From the NCBI GenBank assembly GCA_029876055.1, contig CM056877.1, forward strand, positions 1,612,001 through 1,676,000: a stretch of DNA of 64,000 nt, read 5' to 3'. Every line of letters starts with the position of its first letter. Positions within the stretch are counted from its first letter, which is position 1. The position numbers and the translations under genes are program-made. The notes beneath the pieces were generated by a model that made no database searches, was not told where the DNA came from, and worked only from the letters and a program-made list of their open reading frames with translations. Positions 12,993-22,925 of the stretch are shown here, in pieces. This stretch comes from Madurella fahalii. Taxonomy: Eukaryota > Ascomycota > Sordariomycetes > Sordariales.

Positions 12993-15900
12993 ATGGACGA
13001 GTTTGTCAACTGGGACCAGGCCGACCCGGTGCCGGCCGGCGCCGAAGTGCTGTCTTCAACCCTACTGCCCTCTGGCGAGTCGCTCCAAGACCTTGACCTG
13101 GCGTTGGCCAACGTCGACGGCGATGACTTCTCATTCTGGGCACTGGAACATTTCGAAAATAATGTCTCGCCCACCTTGGGCGCCGACGCCGACATCCCCA
13201 TGCCGACAGACAGGGCCACCAGGACGTTTGAGGACCACCTCGAACTCCCCGAGGCCCCCTGTGCGAACTGCCAGTTGGGTGGCTATCAGTGCAAGCGGAT
13301 CCCTGAGGGTGAACACAGGGGGTACTGCACCAGCTGCGTCGCCCTGCGCTGTGCATGCAGCTTCGGCTTGGGTTCAGGATTCCCCTCGAACCCCTGGCCT
13401 CTGATGGGGGATCATCCTGAAGCCATCGCCCAGGAGGACGCACTCATCGAGCCCCACCACTCGATTTCGGGTGCAGATCTCGCCGGGTCGGCCTCGGCTT
13501 CTGGGACTGAAAATAAAGGCACAGCCGCGCCACCCAGAGCCAAGGTCGGTGCCCGGTTCTCTAGGGAATCTGTCAAAATTCTGAAGAACTGGTTGTCGAC
13601 CCACAGCAAGCACCCCTACCCCAATGACGAGGAGAAGGAGATGCTGCAGAAGCAAACCGGCCTCAGCAAGACTCAGATCACGAACTGGTTGGCGAACACG
13701 CGGCGTAGAAATAAGAATGCCGTCGCCCACCGATCGACGTCGCCCGGGGTGCGGAACTGGTCGAATCCCATCGACATCCCTCAGAGACGGGGCACCCCGT
13801 CGCTGGAGCAGATGAACCCGCTGCAGCGTTGGCAGCACTCGCCGCCCGAGCACGAAGCAGCGTCCGTGTCGGCCATTGCTCGCGCCGTCAACTCCGCGTC
13901 CAGCCTCTCCTCGGGCCTCAACAGCCCGTACAGCCTCAACTTCACTGATGACGGTTCAGGCAAATCGCTCTGCGCTTCGACCGTCAGCAGCGCCAACACG
14001 TCGCATTCGAGCACAGGCTCGTTCGCGTCTGCCTACTCGTTGAACTCCCGGAACTCGTTTGGCTCAGGCGGATCGCTTCCCCGGGGCCGAAGGAGGAGGA
14101 GGAGGAAGGCTCAGCCCGTGGCAAGCACGTTCCGGGGCCCGCTCAAAGCTTTTCAGTGTACTTTCTGTACCGAAACGTTCAGGACGAAACACGACTGGCA
14201 GAGGCACGAGAAATCGCTGCACCTGTCCCTTGAGCGGTGGGTCTGTTCGCCCGACGGTCCGCAGGCCTTCAACCCCGAGAATGGCCAGATGTCGTGCGTC
14301 TTCTGCGGGCATGCCAACCCCGACGAGGCGCACATCGACAGCCATAACCACTCAGCATGCCAGGAGCGGACCGTGGGAGAGCGCACCTTTTACCGGAAGG
14401 ACCATTTGCGTCAGCACCTGAAGCTGGTCCACAGTGCTAGGTTTACGAGCTGGTCCATGGATAGCTGGAGGGTGACGACGCCAGAGATTCGATCCCGCTG
14501 TGGTTTCTGCGACATCATCATGGATACGTGGTCCTTCCGCGTCGACCACCTTGCCGAGCACTTCAAGAAGGGCAAAAGCATGGCGGACTGGAAGGGTGAC
14601 TGGGGTTTCGACGCGCCCGTGCTCGACATGGTCGAGAACTCGATACCCCCTTGTATGTACCTCCGACTTCGCACGGCGGCTTCACGCGGTTACTGACTAT
14701 AGCTCCCTAGATCTCATTCATGACGAGAGGAACTCTCCGGACCCATTCGAAGCCTCCCGGACCTCTTCCGCATCGGCCCGTAACGCTTTTGAGCTCATCA
14801 AGACGGAACTGATGGTGTACATTGACGACAAGCGCGAGAAGGAGGGTAGAATGCCGTCGGATGAGGAGCTGCAACGCGCTGCCTGTGCCCTGATATATAG
14901 CGCCGAGGAGGCTTCCGCGTCCAGCGTAGCTTCGACCTCGTCGTGGCTGCGAGACTTGGTATTATCATCCGAGCCTTTAGCCCAAGAGGCGAGGTGGTCC
15001 CGAGCGGGACTCGTCAAAGGTCACCAGCAGCAAGTCAAGATTAACGGCAAAGGCAACATCTTCGAGCACGACCCGATGGAGCTCGAGCTCGACGTCTACG
15101 TCAGAGCCCGCCGCTTGCTCGGCTTGACCGCCATGGACAGCGAGCTGCAGGCCGAGGCGTGCAACATCATCCGGCGCATGGAAGAAGCCTCCAACTACCC
15201 ATCGGACGAGGTCGTTCAGTTTCTCATGCGGCTCGTGAACGGGTCGACGAAGTGGCTTGCCGGCTTCCGCCAGCGCGCCCACCTGCCACGGTCCGAGGAC
15301 ATGGCGGACGAGACGAAGCGGTCCAAGGACCCCACCACCATCGACTCGACCATCCACAACCCCAGCCGGCTGGAATTCGAGCTAGCCGAGTACGTACGCG
15401 AGCAGCGGTCTCGGGGCATCGAGCCCACCGACGCCGACCTGCAGCGCCAGGCCCGCATCATCATTTACGAGTATGACGATGACGACGGATGGAACCAGAC
15501 GGCCGCCGACGATGCCGTCTGGCTGGCGAGCTTTAAGCAGCGTCATGTTTCGTCTGCCCTTGGCGCAGGCGCAGGCTCGGACGAGGCCCAGCTACCCACC
15601 ATCCACCGGCCCGCCGACGCGGATGCCTGGTGCCAGATGCAGCAACCCCAACGATCCCCCACCAACAGCTTGTCGGGAGCAGGCAGCGGTAGCGGCCCCC
15701 CCAAGCCCAGGGTTTTAATGTTCAACGACGCCAACTGTTATAACCGCCTGGCGCGGGAGCTTAGGAAGTTCGTCGCATCAACCATGTCGCCGAACAACCC
15801 CAACTGCCACGTCCCTTCGGATGAAGAACTCCAGTATCAAGCGAGGTGGATCATCTACGAGGAGTAAGCCTTTTCCCCCTATCTACCGACAAACTCTATA

Positions 15901-16717
15901 TATATATAAAAGGGATACTAACGAGGCATGGTAACGCAGCGATGACCCCTGGAACCAAACCGCCGCCGACAACGCCGAGTGGCTCCGCCGCTTCAAGCGT
16001 GACGTCGGCATCCTCACCGACCCGGCCGTCCCCGGTCTCCCCTCCGCCGCCACATCCTGGCAAATATCCGAGGGCGGGTCCGGATTCGCCCCGCCGTACC
16101 TGTGTCCCAAGCCGGACGCGACGGGCTCCGCTACAGCCCCCCTAGTCGGTCATGAGCCACTCAATATAAATAATAATAATAATAGCAGCAGCAGCAGCAG
16201 CAACGCGGGCAATGACAATTCAGTCCTGCCGGGCCGGGCGGCGCGGAACGGGAATGGCGAGTGGCCGAGCGTGTTTTGCTCGCGCGAGCTAGAGCAGGAG
16301 CTCATCACGTGGGTGGAGCGAGAAGTGCTGGTGCACGGGAGGGAGTTCCCCGCAGACGATGAGATTCGGCAGCGGGCGAGGGACTTTTTGTGGCGGGAGA
16401 GGACGCCCGCCGACGACGCCGTCTTGTTGGGCAAGTTTAAGGCCATGATGAGGGATCGGTTGGGATTGGGGCTGGGGCTGGGGTTGGGGTTTGGGTTGGG
16501 GTTGACCGTCGATACCGCGGCGAATGGGGACGGTGAGAAGGAAGGTGCGACCGACAACCCTGTTGTTGGAAATGAGGGTGTCGGCTTGGATGGAGCGTTG
16601 AGCGGACAAGAGCTGGATGAGATGTTGCAGCAGATGGATTTTGAGTTTGAAGAGCTTGGGGGGTTCATGGCGGGGGCTGGTGTTGATCTTGGCGGAATGG
16701 ATATGAATCAGCTATGA
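12993..16717 (+). CDS. Homeobox and C2H2 zinc-finger transcription factor with five C-terminal helical repeats
   Basis: Exons 12993-14652, 14711-15863 and 15940-16717 give 1196 residues. The introns (58 and 76 bp) end CCCTAG and ACGCAG; the second has a clear ACTAAC. The start is MDEFVNWDQADP. A TALE/KN-type homeodomain lies at about residues 187-245, with recognition helix TQITNWLANTRRRNKN. A C2H2 finger follows at about 386-410 (CTFCTETF...HDWQRHEKSLH). Further Cys/His-rich segments lie near 434-460 and 505-530. A CANC...C-rich segment around residues 90-125 may also bind metal. From residue 578 to 1109 there are five degenerate 55-70 residue repeats (see findings). The tail contains a Gly-Leu run encoded by G-rich DNA and an acidic end. 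It should be a nuclear DNA-binding regulator; its targets are unknown. Fungal proteins of this homeobox plus C2H2 class are known. Confidence 0.9.
16459..16504 (+). repeat. G-rich coding repeat (Gly-Leu run), possible G-quadruplex
   Basis: At least six runs of three or four G, spaced by CT or TT, encode alternating Gly and Leu in the tail of the homeobox protein. The spacing would allow a coding-strand G-quadruplex in DNA or mRNA; that is inferred from pattern only. Confidence 0.6.
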
Positions 16718-17086
16718 TGAGATGGGATTGGGTTATCCTAGGATGATGATAATGATGATGGACCAGTTTGATGCTTTAAAACTGAGGAGTTAAGTCATGG
16801 CTGCATAACCCTACATGCGAAATGCTCCCCATGCGAGGAGAGGGAACGATGTTTAGATACAACTCAACGTTTCGTATATAAACATCTGGTTTTTGGGTCA
16901 CTGCTAGGCATATAATCAATTAGCGTGATATCTGCTTAAATACGCTTGGATATGGAAGAATGTTGGAAATCAAACACCGTCTGCAGAGAGAGATACAACG
17001 AGAGAGAAACAACAGATTGTGTCGGTGAGTAGCCATCGGTGATGATCTTAGGGTGAAATTGCTGTTAATTCTCTCAACAACCACCG

Positions 17087-17183
17087 GCCCGGTTAGCTCA
17101 GCTGGTTAGAGCGTCGTACTAATATAGCGCACCAGCTATATCTGGTAATGCGAAGGTCAACAGTTCAATCCTGTTACTGGGCA
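17087..17183 (+). tRNA. tRNA-Ile(AAU) with 23-nt intron
   Basis: The cloverleaf folds by hand. Acceptor stem GCCCGGT pairs with ACTGGGC, with one G-U pair and discriminator A. The D stem is GCTC/GAGC, the anticodon stem TCGTA/TGCGA and the T stem AACAG/CTGTT with loop TTCAATC. The anticodon AAT is at 17121-17123. A 23-nt intron (17125-17147) follows position 37, where eukaryotic tRNA introns sit, leaving a 74-nt mature body. The A-box (TAGCTCAGCTGG) and B-box (AGTTCAATCCT) are internal. CCA is not encoded. It would read AUU and, after A34 to inosine editing, AUC. Confidence 0.93.
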
Positions 17184-17189
17184 TTCTCC

Positions 17190-17202
17190 TTTTGCACTTT
17201 TT
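17190..17202 (+). terminator. RNA polymerase III T-run terminator of the tRNA gene
   Basis: A TTTT run begins 7 nt after the tRNA discriminator base, and a TTTTT run follows 4 nt later. This is the normal RNA polymerase III stop signal with a backup. Confidence 0.8.
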
Positions 17203-17953
17203 CTCTAATCACATCTTCAAAATCCAATGGCCGGATGCTCTCGCAGGAAGATTATCTACTGTTTGCCGTTAGGTGAGCGTACTGTACAACGAGGGCATCT
17301 TGGTAGGCGGCTTATTCCGCTTCTGCCCTCTTGAACAACTACATGATTCTCAACACGTTTCACGACTCTTCTCATTTGGCCTGTTAATTCCAGGATCGGT
17401 CATGAATAGCAAGTATCTTACCATCATGATATCTATGTAGGCCCCCTGGCCCTCGATACCATCCGCGAACCGCATTGGGCAGCACCCATTGACCCTATCA
17501 ACGAGAAGCAGATCAAATTCCATTGTTGCCATTCGCTATGAAATCTGTCCAGACAAAACTATCGACCATCATTGGTGGCGCCATCATGCGTCATGAGATG
17601 TTTCCCTTGAGTCCCAATAGAAACCAATGCCGTGAACCGGAGCGTGCCGACAACCTCGGACTCCAACCGCCGCCCACCGTAATGCCAAACCCGTCCCGGA
17701 GAACCAAGCTCAACCGGGGATGCAAAACCAGATGAAAAAACAAACGCCATACCGCCAGCCGTCCCGGTATTGATCCCTATGCAGTGCCCAGCACGCCAAA
17801 AACAATCGCCTTCCCCAGGGGGCGATGAACCGATCGGTTAATCATGGGTATCGTGCTGTCGTGATGCAATCGTATCCTTCCCTCTTCCGGCACTTCATGC
17901 CGTTCCTAGCGGAGCAGACTCAACCCGCCAGACCCCAACAGGCCGATAATCAA

Positions 17954-19118
17954 TCAGCAACACCTCCTTTTCTCGCGTCTACCCCCGTCCGGGCCCCGGT
18001 CCCGATCCGCAGCCTCTCCCTCGCCGGCCGCTCCAATCCCAATGACGGGCGAGAACCCCGGCGAGAACAACCAGCTCCTCCGATCCCTACCCACCCGGAA
18101 ACTACCCCTCGGATTGACCCCGTCAAAGTAACCCCCAACGCCGCCGTCCCCGGGGCCGCCGCCGTGTCCGCCCCCCGACATGCCAGGCGTGTTGGCGCCG
18201 TAAAAGTCGGGCGTCGACCCGGTAGCGGCCAGCAGCGCGGCCTGCATCTTGCGGTTCTGCTCGACCAGCTTGCGCGTGACGACGCGGAACACCTCTTCGA
18301 CGCCCTCGCCGCTCTCGGCCGAGATCTCGTGGCAGGCGTCCCAGCCGACCTCCTGGCCCCAGAACCCGGAGGAGCGCTTGCTCGACGGGCTTCGGGGCTC
18401 CCCGCCGCCATTGTTGTGCACGAACAGCTGCTGCGCGGCCGCCGCGGCCGTCACGCTGCCCGCGGGCGACAGGATCCCGCCCGCCCCGAACCCCCCGGCC
18501 TTGCCGATGTCCGACGACGGGTAGCCGACCGACGGCGTCGCCGTGGGCGGCGGCGTCGAGCCCATGCCCGGGTTCAGGTTCTCGGCCACGTACGCGATGC
18601 ACCGCTCAAACGGCACCTCCCGTTTCGAAGGGTCGCGCGCCACGATGTCGGCCTTGGTGCCCACGACGTGCAAGACGATGTCGGGCGACAGGTTGCGGCG
18701 CAGCTCGGTGAGCCAGATGCCCATCTCGGCGAAGGACCGGGCGTCGGTGATGGAGTAGCAGAGGATGCAGGCGTTGGCGCCGCGGTAGTAGAGGCGGGAG
18801 ATGGAGCGGAAGCGTTCCTGGCCGGCTGGGTTCCACGTGGAAAGGGGTCGGTTAGTTCGGACACTTTTTGTTTTTAAAATGGTTGGAGTTTGTGGAAGGG
18901 AGAGAGCGGAGGGAGTGGGTACCGGTGTCCCATATCTGTAGACGGACCAGAGTGTCCGTATCCGTGTCGACCACGCGCTTGGTTAGGAAGCTCGCGCCAA
19001 CAGTAGACGTGACCTGCGACGGGTTGAAGGCGCCTTTGCAATAGCGCATTACCAGCGACGTCTTGCCGACGCCCTGGGAACCGAGGACTACAATCTTCGC
19101 TTCGAGAGAGGACGACAT
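17954..19118 (-). CDS. Rab-family small GTPase with large insertion before G5
   Basis: Two exons, 18923-19118 and 17954-18825 (minus), give 355 residues. The 97-bp intron falls inside the G3 motif and the junction restores WDTAGQER. The G1 P-loop GSQGVGKTS is at about residues 13-21, and G3 is at 63-70. The G4 motif is TKAD (about 122-125) instead of the usual NKxD. G5 is EISAES, about residues 232-237. Between G4 and G5 lies a ~75 residue Gly/Ser/Ala/Pro-rich insertion. The protein ends KRRCC, a double-cysteine geranylgeranylation signal, so it should sit on endomembranes as a vesicle-traffic switch. It looks closest to the Rab22/Rab5 side of the family; the exact subfamily is uncertain. Confidence 0.9.
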
Positions 19119-19196
19119 GGTCTTTGTTTGTTTGTTTGTTTGTTTGGTGGTTGTTGTTCTTGTTTTTCTTTTTTTCTTTTTTTTTTGTTCTTCTCT
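19119..19196 (-). promoter_or_regulatory. A-rich 5' leader of the Rab gene with (CAAA)6
   Basis: On the coding (minus) strand, the bases just upstream of the ATG are A-rich: several A runs, CAACAACC, then six CAAA units (19123-19146). The leader has almost no G and should be unstructured in mRNA. The transcription start is not known. Confidence 0.55.
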
Positions 19197-19959
19197 GTCG
19201 CTTCGGCTCGGTTATTCGCGTCTCTGCCAGGCACCGCGCTGGGATTGCGCTTGCTGGCCCCGACCGTTTCGTTTGCTTCGTTTTGCTGCGTCGGCGGCGA
19301 TTGTTGTGTGGGGCTGAGGACGGGTAATGACACGAAAAGAAAGGCCAGGTGATGCAGCTACCAGCCGCCCAGGCGAGGCTGGCGGGTCTGACAGATGCGA
19401 GGCTACGCAGCACACGCGGGGACCGGCATGAACGGGACGGGTTTGAGTGGATGGCGGACACCTGCAGCCGGCAAGCAGAACCCGTCATCGAGGCGCATGG
19501 CGATTTTTTTGATACGGCTACTCGCTCGTGACCGACCTTTGACAGGCTACAGTGGTGGGTCTGTCTGACGTCATAGGGATACAGCCAAGGGCTCGTGTGA
19601 ATTGTCTGTGAATCGCAGGGGACTGCAAGTGTGAACCATGTGCAATTGCGCTCCCCGTTGGTCCGATTTGTCGCATACCAAATATCAGACGAGTTTGGCT
19701 GGGTGTTCGCCTGTGCAGTCAGATTGTCCGATGCCCCCTCGCCAAACATAGAGTGATGAATTGGTCTCGGGTTATTGGCCGGAACGACGAGATGGCATCC
19801 GCATGGGACGGGAGTTGGCTCTTTCAGCCTCGAATGCAGACTCCAGAGAGGATGCAAGAGAGGCAAGCCTGAAAACGATGTATACGAACCATTGACATCT
19901 AAATTGTACAACATTGCCTTATACATACACCTTCTAGCTAAATAACGCAACCTCCCCTG
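19119..19959. other. Spacer between Rab 5' end and CYB2 3' end
   Basis: This is the promoter side of the Rab gene and the 3' side of CYB2. Apart from the A-rich leader nothing distinct is seen; the long minus-strand frame through 18874-19950 has no family features. Confidence 0.5.
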
Positions 19960-21680
19960 TTATAACTTCGCCTTATCCCCCTTCACAGGCGACCTCTGTG
20001 GCGGATTAAGCAGCGGGTCATAGACGGCAGTCGAGAGCGTATCGATTGGTGGCGCTGCATGGTTGAACAGGCTCCGCGCATCCACCATGCTCGCATTCAG
20101 CTCGGCGATGTTCCTGGCTCCAATTAACCGCATCCCCATTTCCATCTCGTCCTTGAGGAGTTGCATGGCACGGTCCACGCCGTCAAGCCCATACGTAGAC
20201 ATGGCATAGAGGAACGGCCTGCCAATGCCGACACCCCGCGCGCCCAAGCACAACGCCTTGAGAATATCAGTCGCGCGGCGGATGCCGCCGTCAATGTAGA
20301 CCTCGATCTTGTTCTCCAGCCCGAGCTTCCGCAGAACCGGCATCGTCTCGGCCAGAATCTCGATCCCGGACCGCGCAAACTCGAGCTGCCGCCCGCCGTG
20401 GTTGGAGAGGACGACGCCCTGAACACCGATCTCAGCCGCCCTGATGACGTCCTCGACGCGCTGCACGCCCTTCAGCACAATCGGCATCTTGGTGATGGAC
20501 TGGAACCAAGGGATATCCTCCCAACTCAGCGCCGGGTCAATGAAGCTGCTGATGGCGCGGGCGGCGCCCTGGCTGGTGTCGGTCGCCTGCCCGCTCTGCA
20601 CGTTGCTCCCCTGATCGGTAAACTTCATGCGCATGTCCTTTTCGCGGCGGCCCAGCTGCGGCGCATCAACCGTGATGAAGAGGCCCTTGCACCCGCGCTT
20701 CTCGGCGTGCTGCACGATGCGCTGCGTGATGGCCCGGTCCTTGTTGACGTACAGCTGCAGCCACTGGACCTGGTCACCCGACGCCGCGTCGACAATCTCG
20801 TCAAAAGCGCACGATGCGAGCGTAGGTATCATCTGGATCACGTTATGCTTGGCCGCCGCCCTGGTGAGCACCACCTCGCCCTCGACGTGGCCCAGCTTGC
20901 CGAGCGCCGTGGCGGTTACGTAGAAGGGGATCGAGACCGGGGTACCGAGCATGGTGGTGGAGAAGTCGACTTTTTCGACGTCGATGAGGATCCGTGGACG
21001 AAACCAGATGCGGTGAAAAGCTGAGTGGTTCTCTCGCAGTGTCTAGAAGCCGCGCCGTTAATCAGGGAATAGATTCAGATGAGAGACGGCTGGCTTACAA
21101 TTTCGTCATCTGCTGCGCTCGAGTAGTACCCCCATGCCGTCTTCTTCATGACCCGGCGCGCGACGGCCTCGAAGTCGAGGAGGTTGTAGCATTGCTCGAG
21201 GAGGGGCATGTTCTTGATGCGCTCCAGCCTCTCTCTTTCCTCTGGCGACTCCTGGGCTTTGTCTCTTACAACCGTCGTCATGTCCACCGGGCCCAGATGC
21301 TTGGATTTGGGGAGATACTTTTCGAGGGTGTCGGGAGGGTGAATTGGGTCGAACTCCTCGGTCGCATCTTTGCCCTATGCGAGTCTCAGCGAGCTGCCCT
21401 GGCGGCAAGAACTGAGAAGCCGACTGACCGCATACTTGAGAATGATCTTGCTTCCTCCGGGATGTTCTGTTCGATATCAGTCTAGACATTCGTAAAGCGT
21501 ATATCGGCTCAGTGACACAAACCCGGCAGAAACTCTGTGACATCGTATGCCCTCCCCTATCGGATGCCGTGAGTGGCCTGTCGTCAGGCTTGCGACGAAT
21601 GGCAGGCTTACATGGACAATTACCCAGCAGTCGTTGGGCTTGTTGTGCTTTGCGACCTCGACACCCGTCAACGGCGCCAT
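19960..21680 (-). CDS. CYB2: L-lactate dehydrogenase (cytochrome b2)
   Basis: Five exons (minus): 21612-21680, 21523-21556, 21429-21466, 21099-21374 and 19960-21042, giving 499 residues. All four introns are 54-56 bp. A cytochrome b5 domain occupies residues 1 to about 80 with haem ligand motif EHPGGS. An FMN-dependent alpha-hydroxyacid dehydrogenase barrel fills the rest: YYSSAADDE, the lysine in VLKGVQ, the catalytic His/Arg motif SNHGGRQLE, and the phosphate-binding GGIRRATD and GARGVGIGRPF segments. The family oxidises L-lactate to pyruvate and passes electrons through haem to cytochrome c. The N-terminus starts directly with the b5 fold (MAPLTGVEVAKHN), so no bipartite mitochondrial presequence is visible as in yeast Cyb2. 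Substrate assignment rests on the domain pair. Confidence 0.92.
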
Positions 21681-22925
21681 GTTAGCGGCAAGTTGCCAGC
21701 GGAGTGGCGCGCAGACTAGAGTTTATACGGATGAAATCGATCTAGACCATGCGACGGAAGCTGTGCGAGCGAGAATTGGTTCCAAGAGGAAAACGAGGCG
21801 GCACTTCGATGGGGAAATCGTAAATCTACCAGCACTACGCAGCCGGTGAACAGGCTGGGATCAATTGGGGAAATAAAAATTAGAAAAACTACGCTTTGCA
21901 CTTTGAACGTGGAAAAACGGAAACCAAGGAAACCAGCTCTTCTCCAATCCAAAACGTGCCGCTGGTCGGAGTCGGTCATCCCATGTGGGGTCGCCTCGGC
22001 CAAGACTGCGGGGAGAGCGGGCCTTACCCCACAACGGTCCCCGGCATGAACCGGATGACGCCCAAGAGCTTGTGATGGTAATCACGGTTTTGAAGTATGG
22101 TACAATCCGGAAAGGGGGGATCTCCCCCAACCCCTTTTTGGGCGCTTGTTTACACAGTCTACATCCTCCTAGGATAATCATCAACGCTGGCCCTCTCACA
22201 CTCCGATATTCCGGGGCTGAGTTGGGAAGAACTATATATCTTAATAGAATTGAGGCCCTTGTCGCCAACGGCCTCGGTCTTAGGTTTAACGTCACAGACT
22301 CGTCAACAAGACTGTTCCCAACGGCATCCCGTCTCGGCCACTCCCGTGTTTCAAATGCCAATTACACCTCCCTCGACGATTGACTCAAGACTAGAGGAGT
22401 TCTAACATTGTGATATCGAGAAAGGCGAAGAGATCCCCACATCGTATATGGACAATTCCCACCTTCATACGGACCAGGACTCTCTTTTAAAACCATGAGG
22501 TTTTCTCCTGTCACACCAATTCATACATTAGACCAACCATTCGCGGATGTGTAATACGCGTACAGTACCATATCAGGTTAACTCACTGCTATTGCCCAGT
22601 ATAAATTGAGCAACACTCCATCAACCCTTAGCGATGCAATCGAATTGTCAGGGCAACTCGTTGAGTACTTCGCGGCATATCTTGATAACAACTTTCATGT
22701 TACGCGGGAATACCCACAACTCCACGCATCACTCCGAGGCATAGACCAGAGGATGCTCGGGAAGCGTCGACTACTCCGAAAGAGATAGGCGCCTGGAAAC
22801 AAAAAGGTTCCTAAAGGCCTCAGCCGCCCCCACAAGATCGTGTTGGGTGTAATACACATCTTATGTACATCATAGAAATAGAACGCCTGCCAAGTTCCTT
22901 TCGTTCACACAGCATAATTATCATA
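21681..22925. other. Spacer between CYB2 promoter and SH3 gene 3' end
   Basis: It holds the CYB2 promoter (motif cluster listed separately) and the 3' flank of the SH3 gene. No other gene is supported. The short plus-strand frame near 22606 lacks an ATG start and family features. Confidence 0.5.
21985..22032. promoter_or_regulatory. Cluster of three CreA/Mig1-type SYGGRG motifs upstream of CYB2
   Basis: GTGGGG at 21985-21990, GCGGGG at 22008-22013 and the inverse CCCCAC at 22027-22032 fit the carbon-catabolite repressor consensus. They lie about 305-352 bp upstream of the CYB2 ATG. Glucose repression of a lactate dehydrogenase would make sense. The motif is short, so chance occurrence in GC-rich DNA is possible. 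Confidence 0.4.

Larger units (their letters stand above)
16718..17953. other. Intergenic interval around a tRNA gene
   Basis: Apart from the tRNA gene and its T-run terminator, no gene is supported. The long plus-strand frame at 17825-18877 is a shadow of the minus-strand Rab gene. Confidence 0.55.

Noticed and set aside
17825..18877. 350-codon plus-strand frame
   Set aside because: It is the antisense of the Rab GTPase gene; its Arg/Ala/Pro/Gly-rich, domain-free translation is a GC-rich shadow.
18874..19950. 358-codon minus-strand frame
   Set aside because: It runs through the Rab first exon in another frame and on into the spacer; no family features.
20161..21024. 287-codon plus-strand frame
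   Set aside because: It lies antisense to the CYB2 flavin domain and has shadow composition without motifs.
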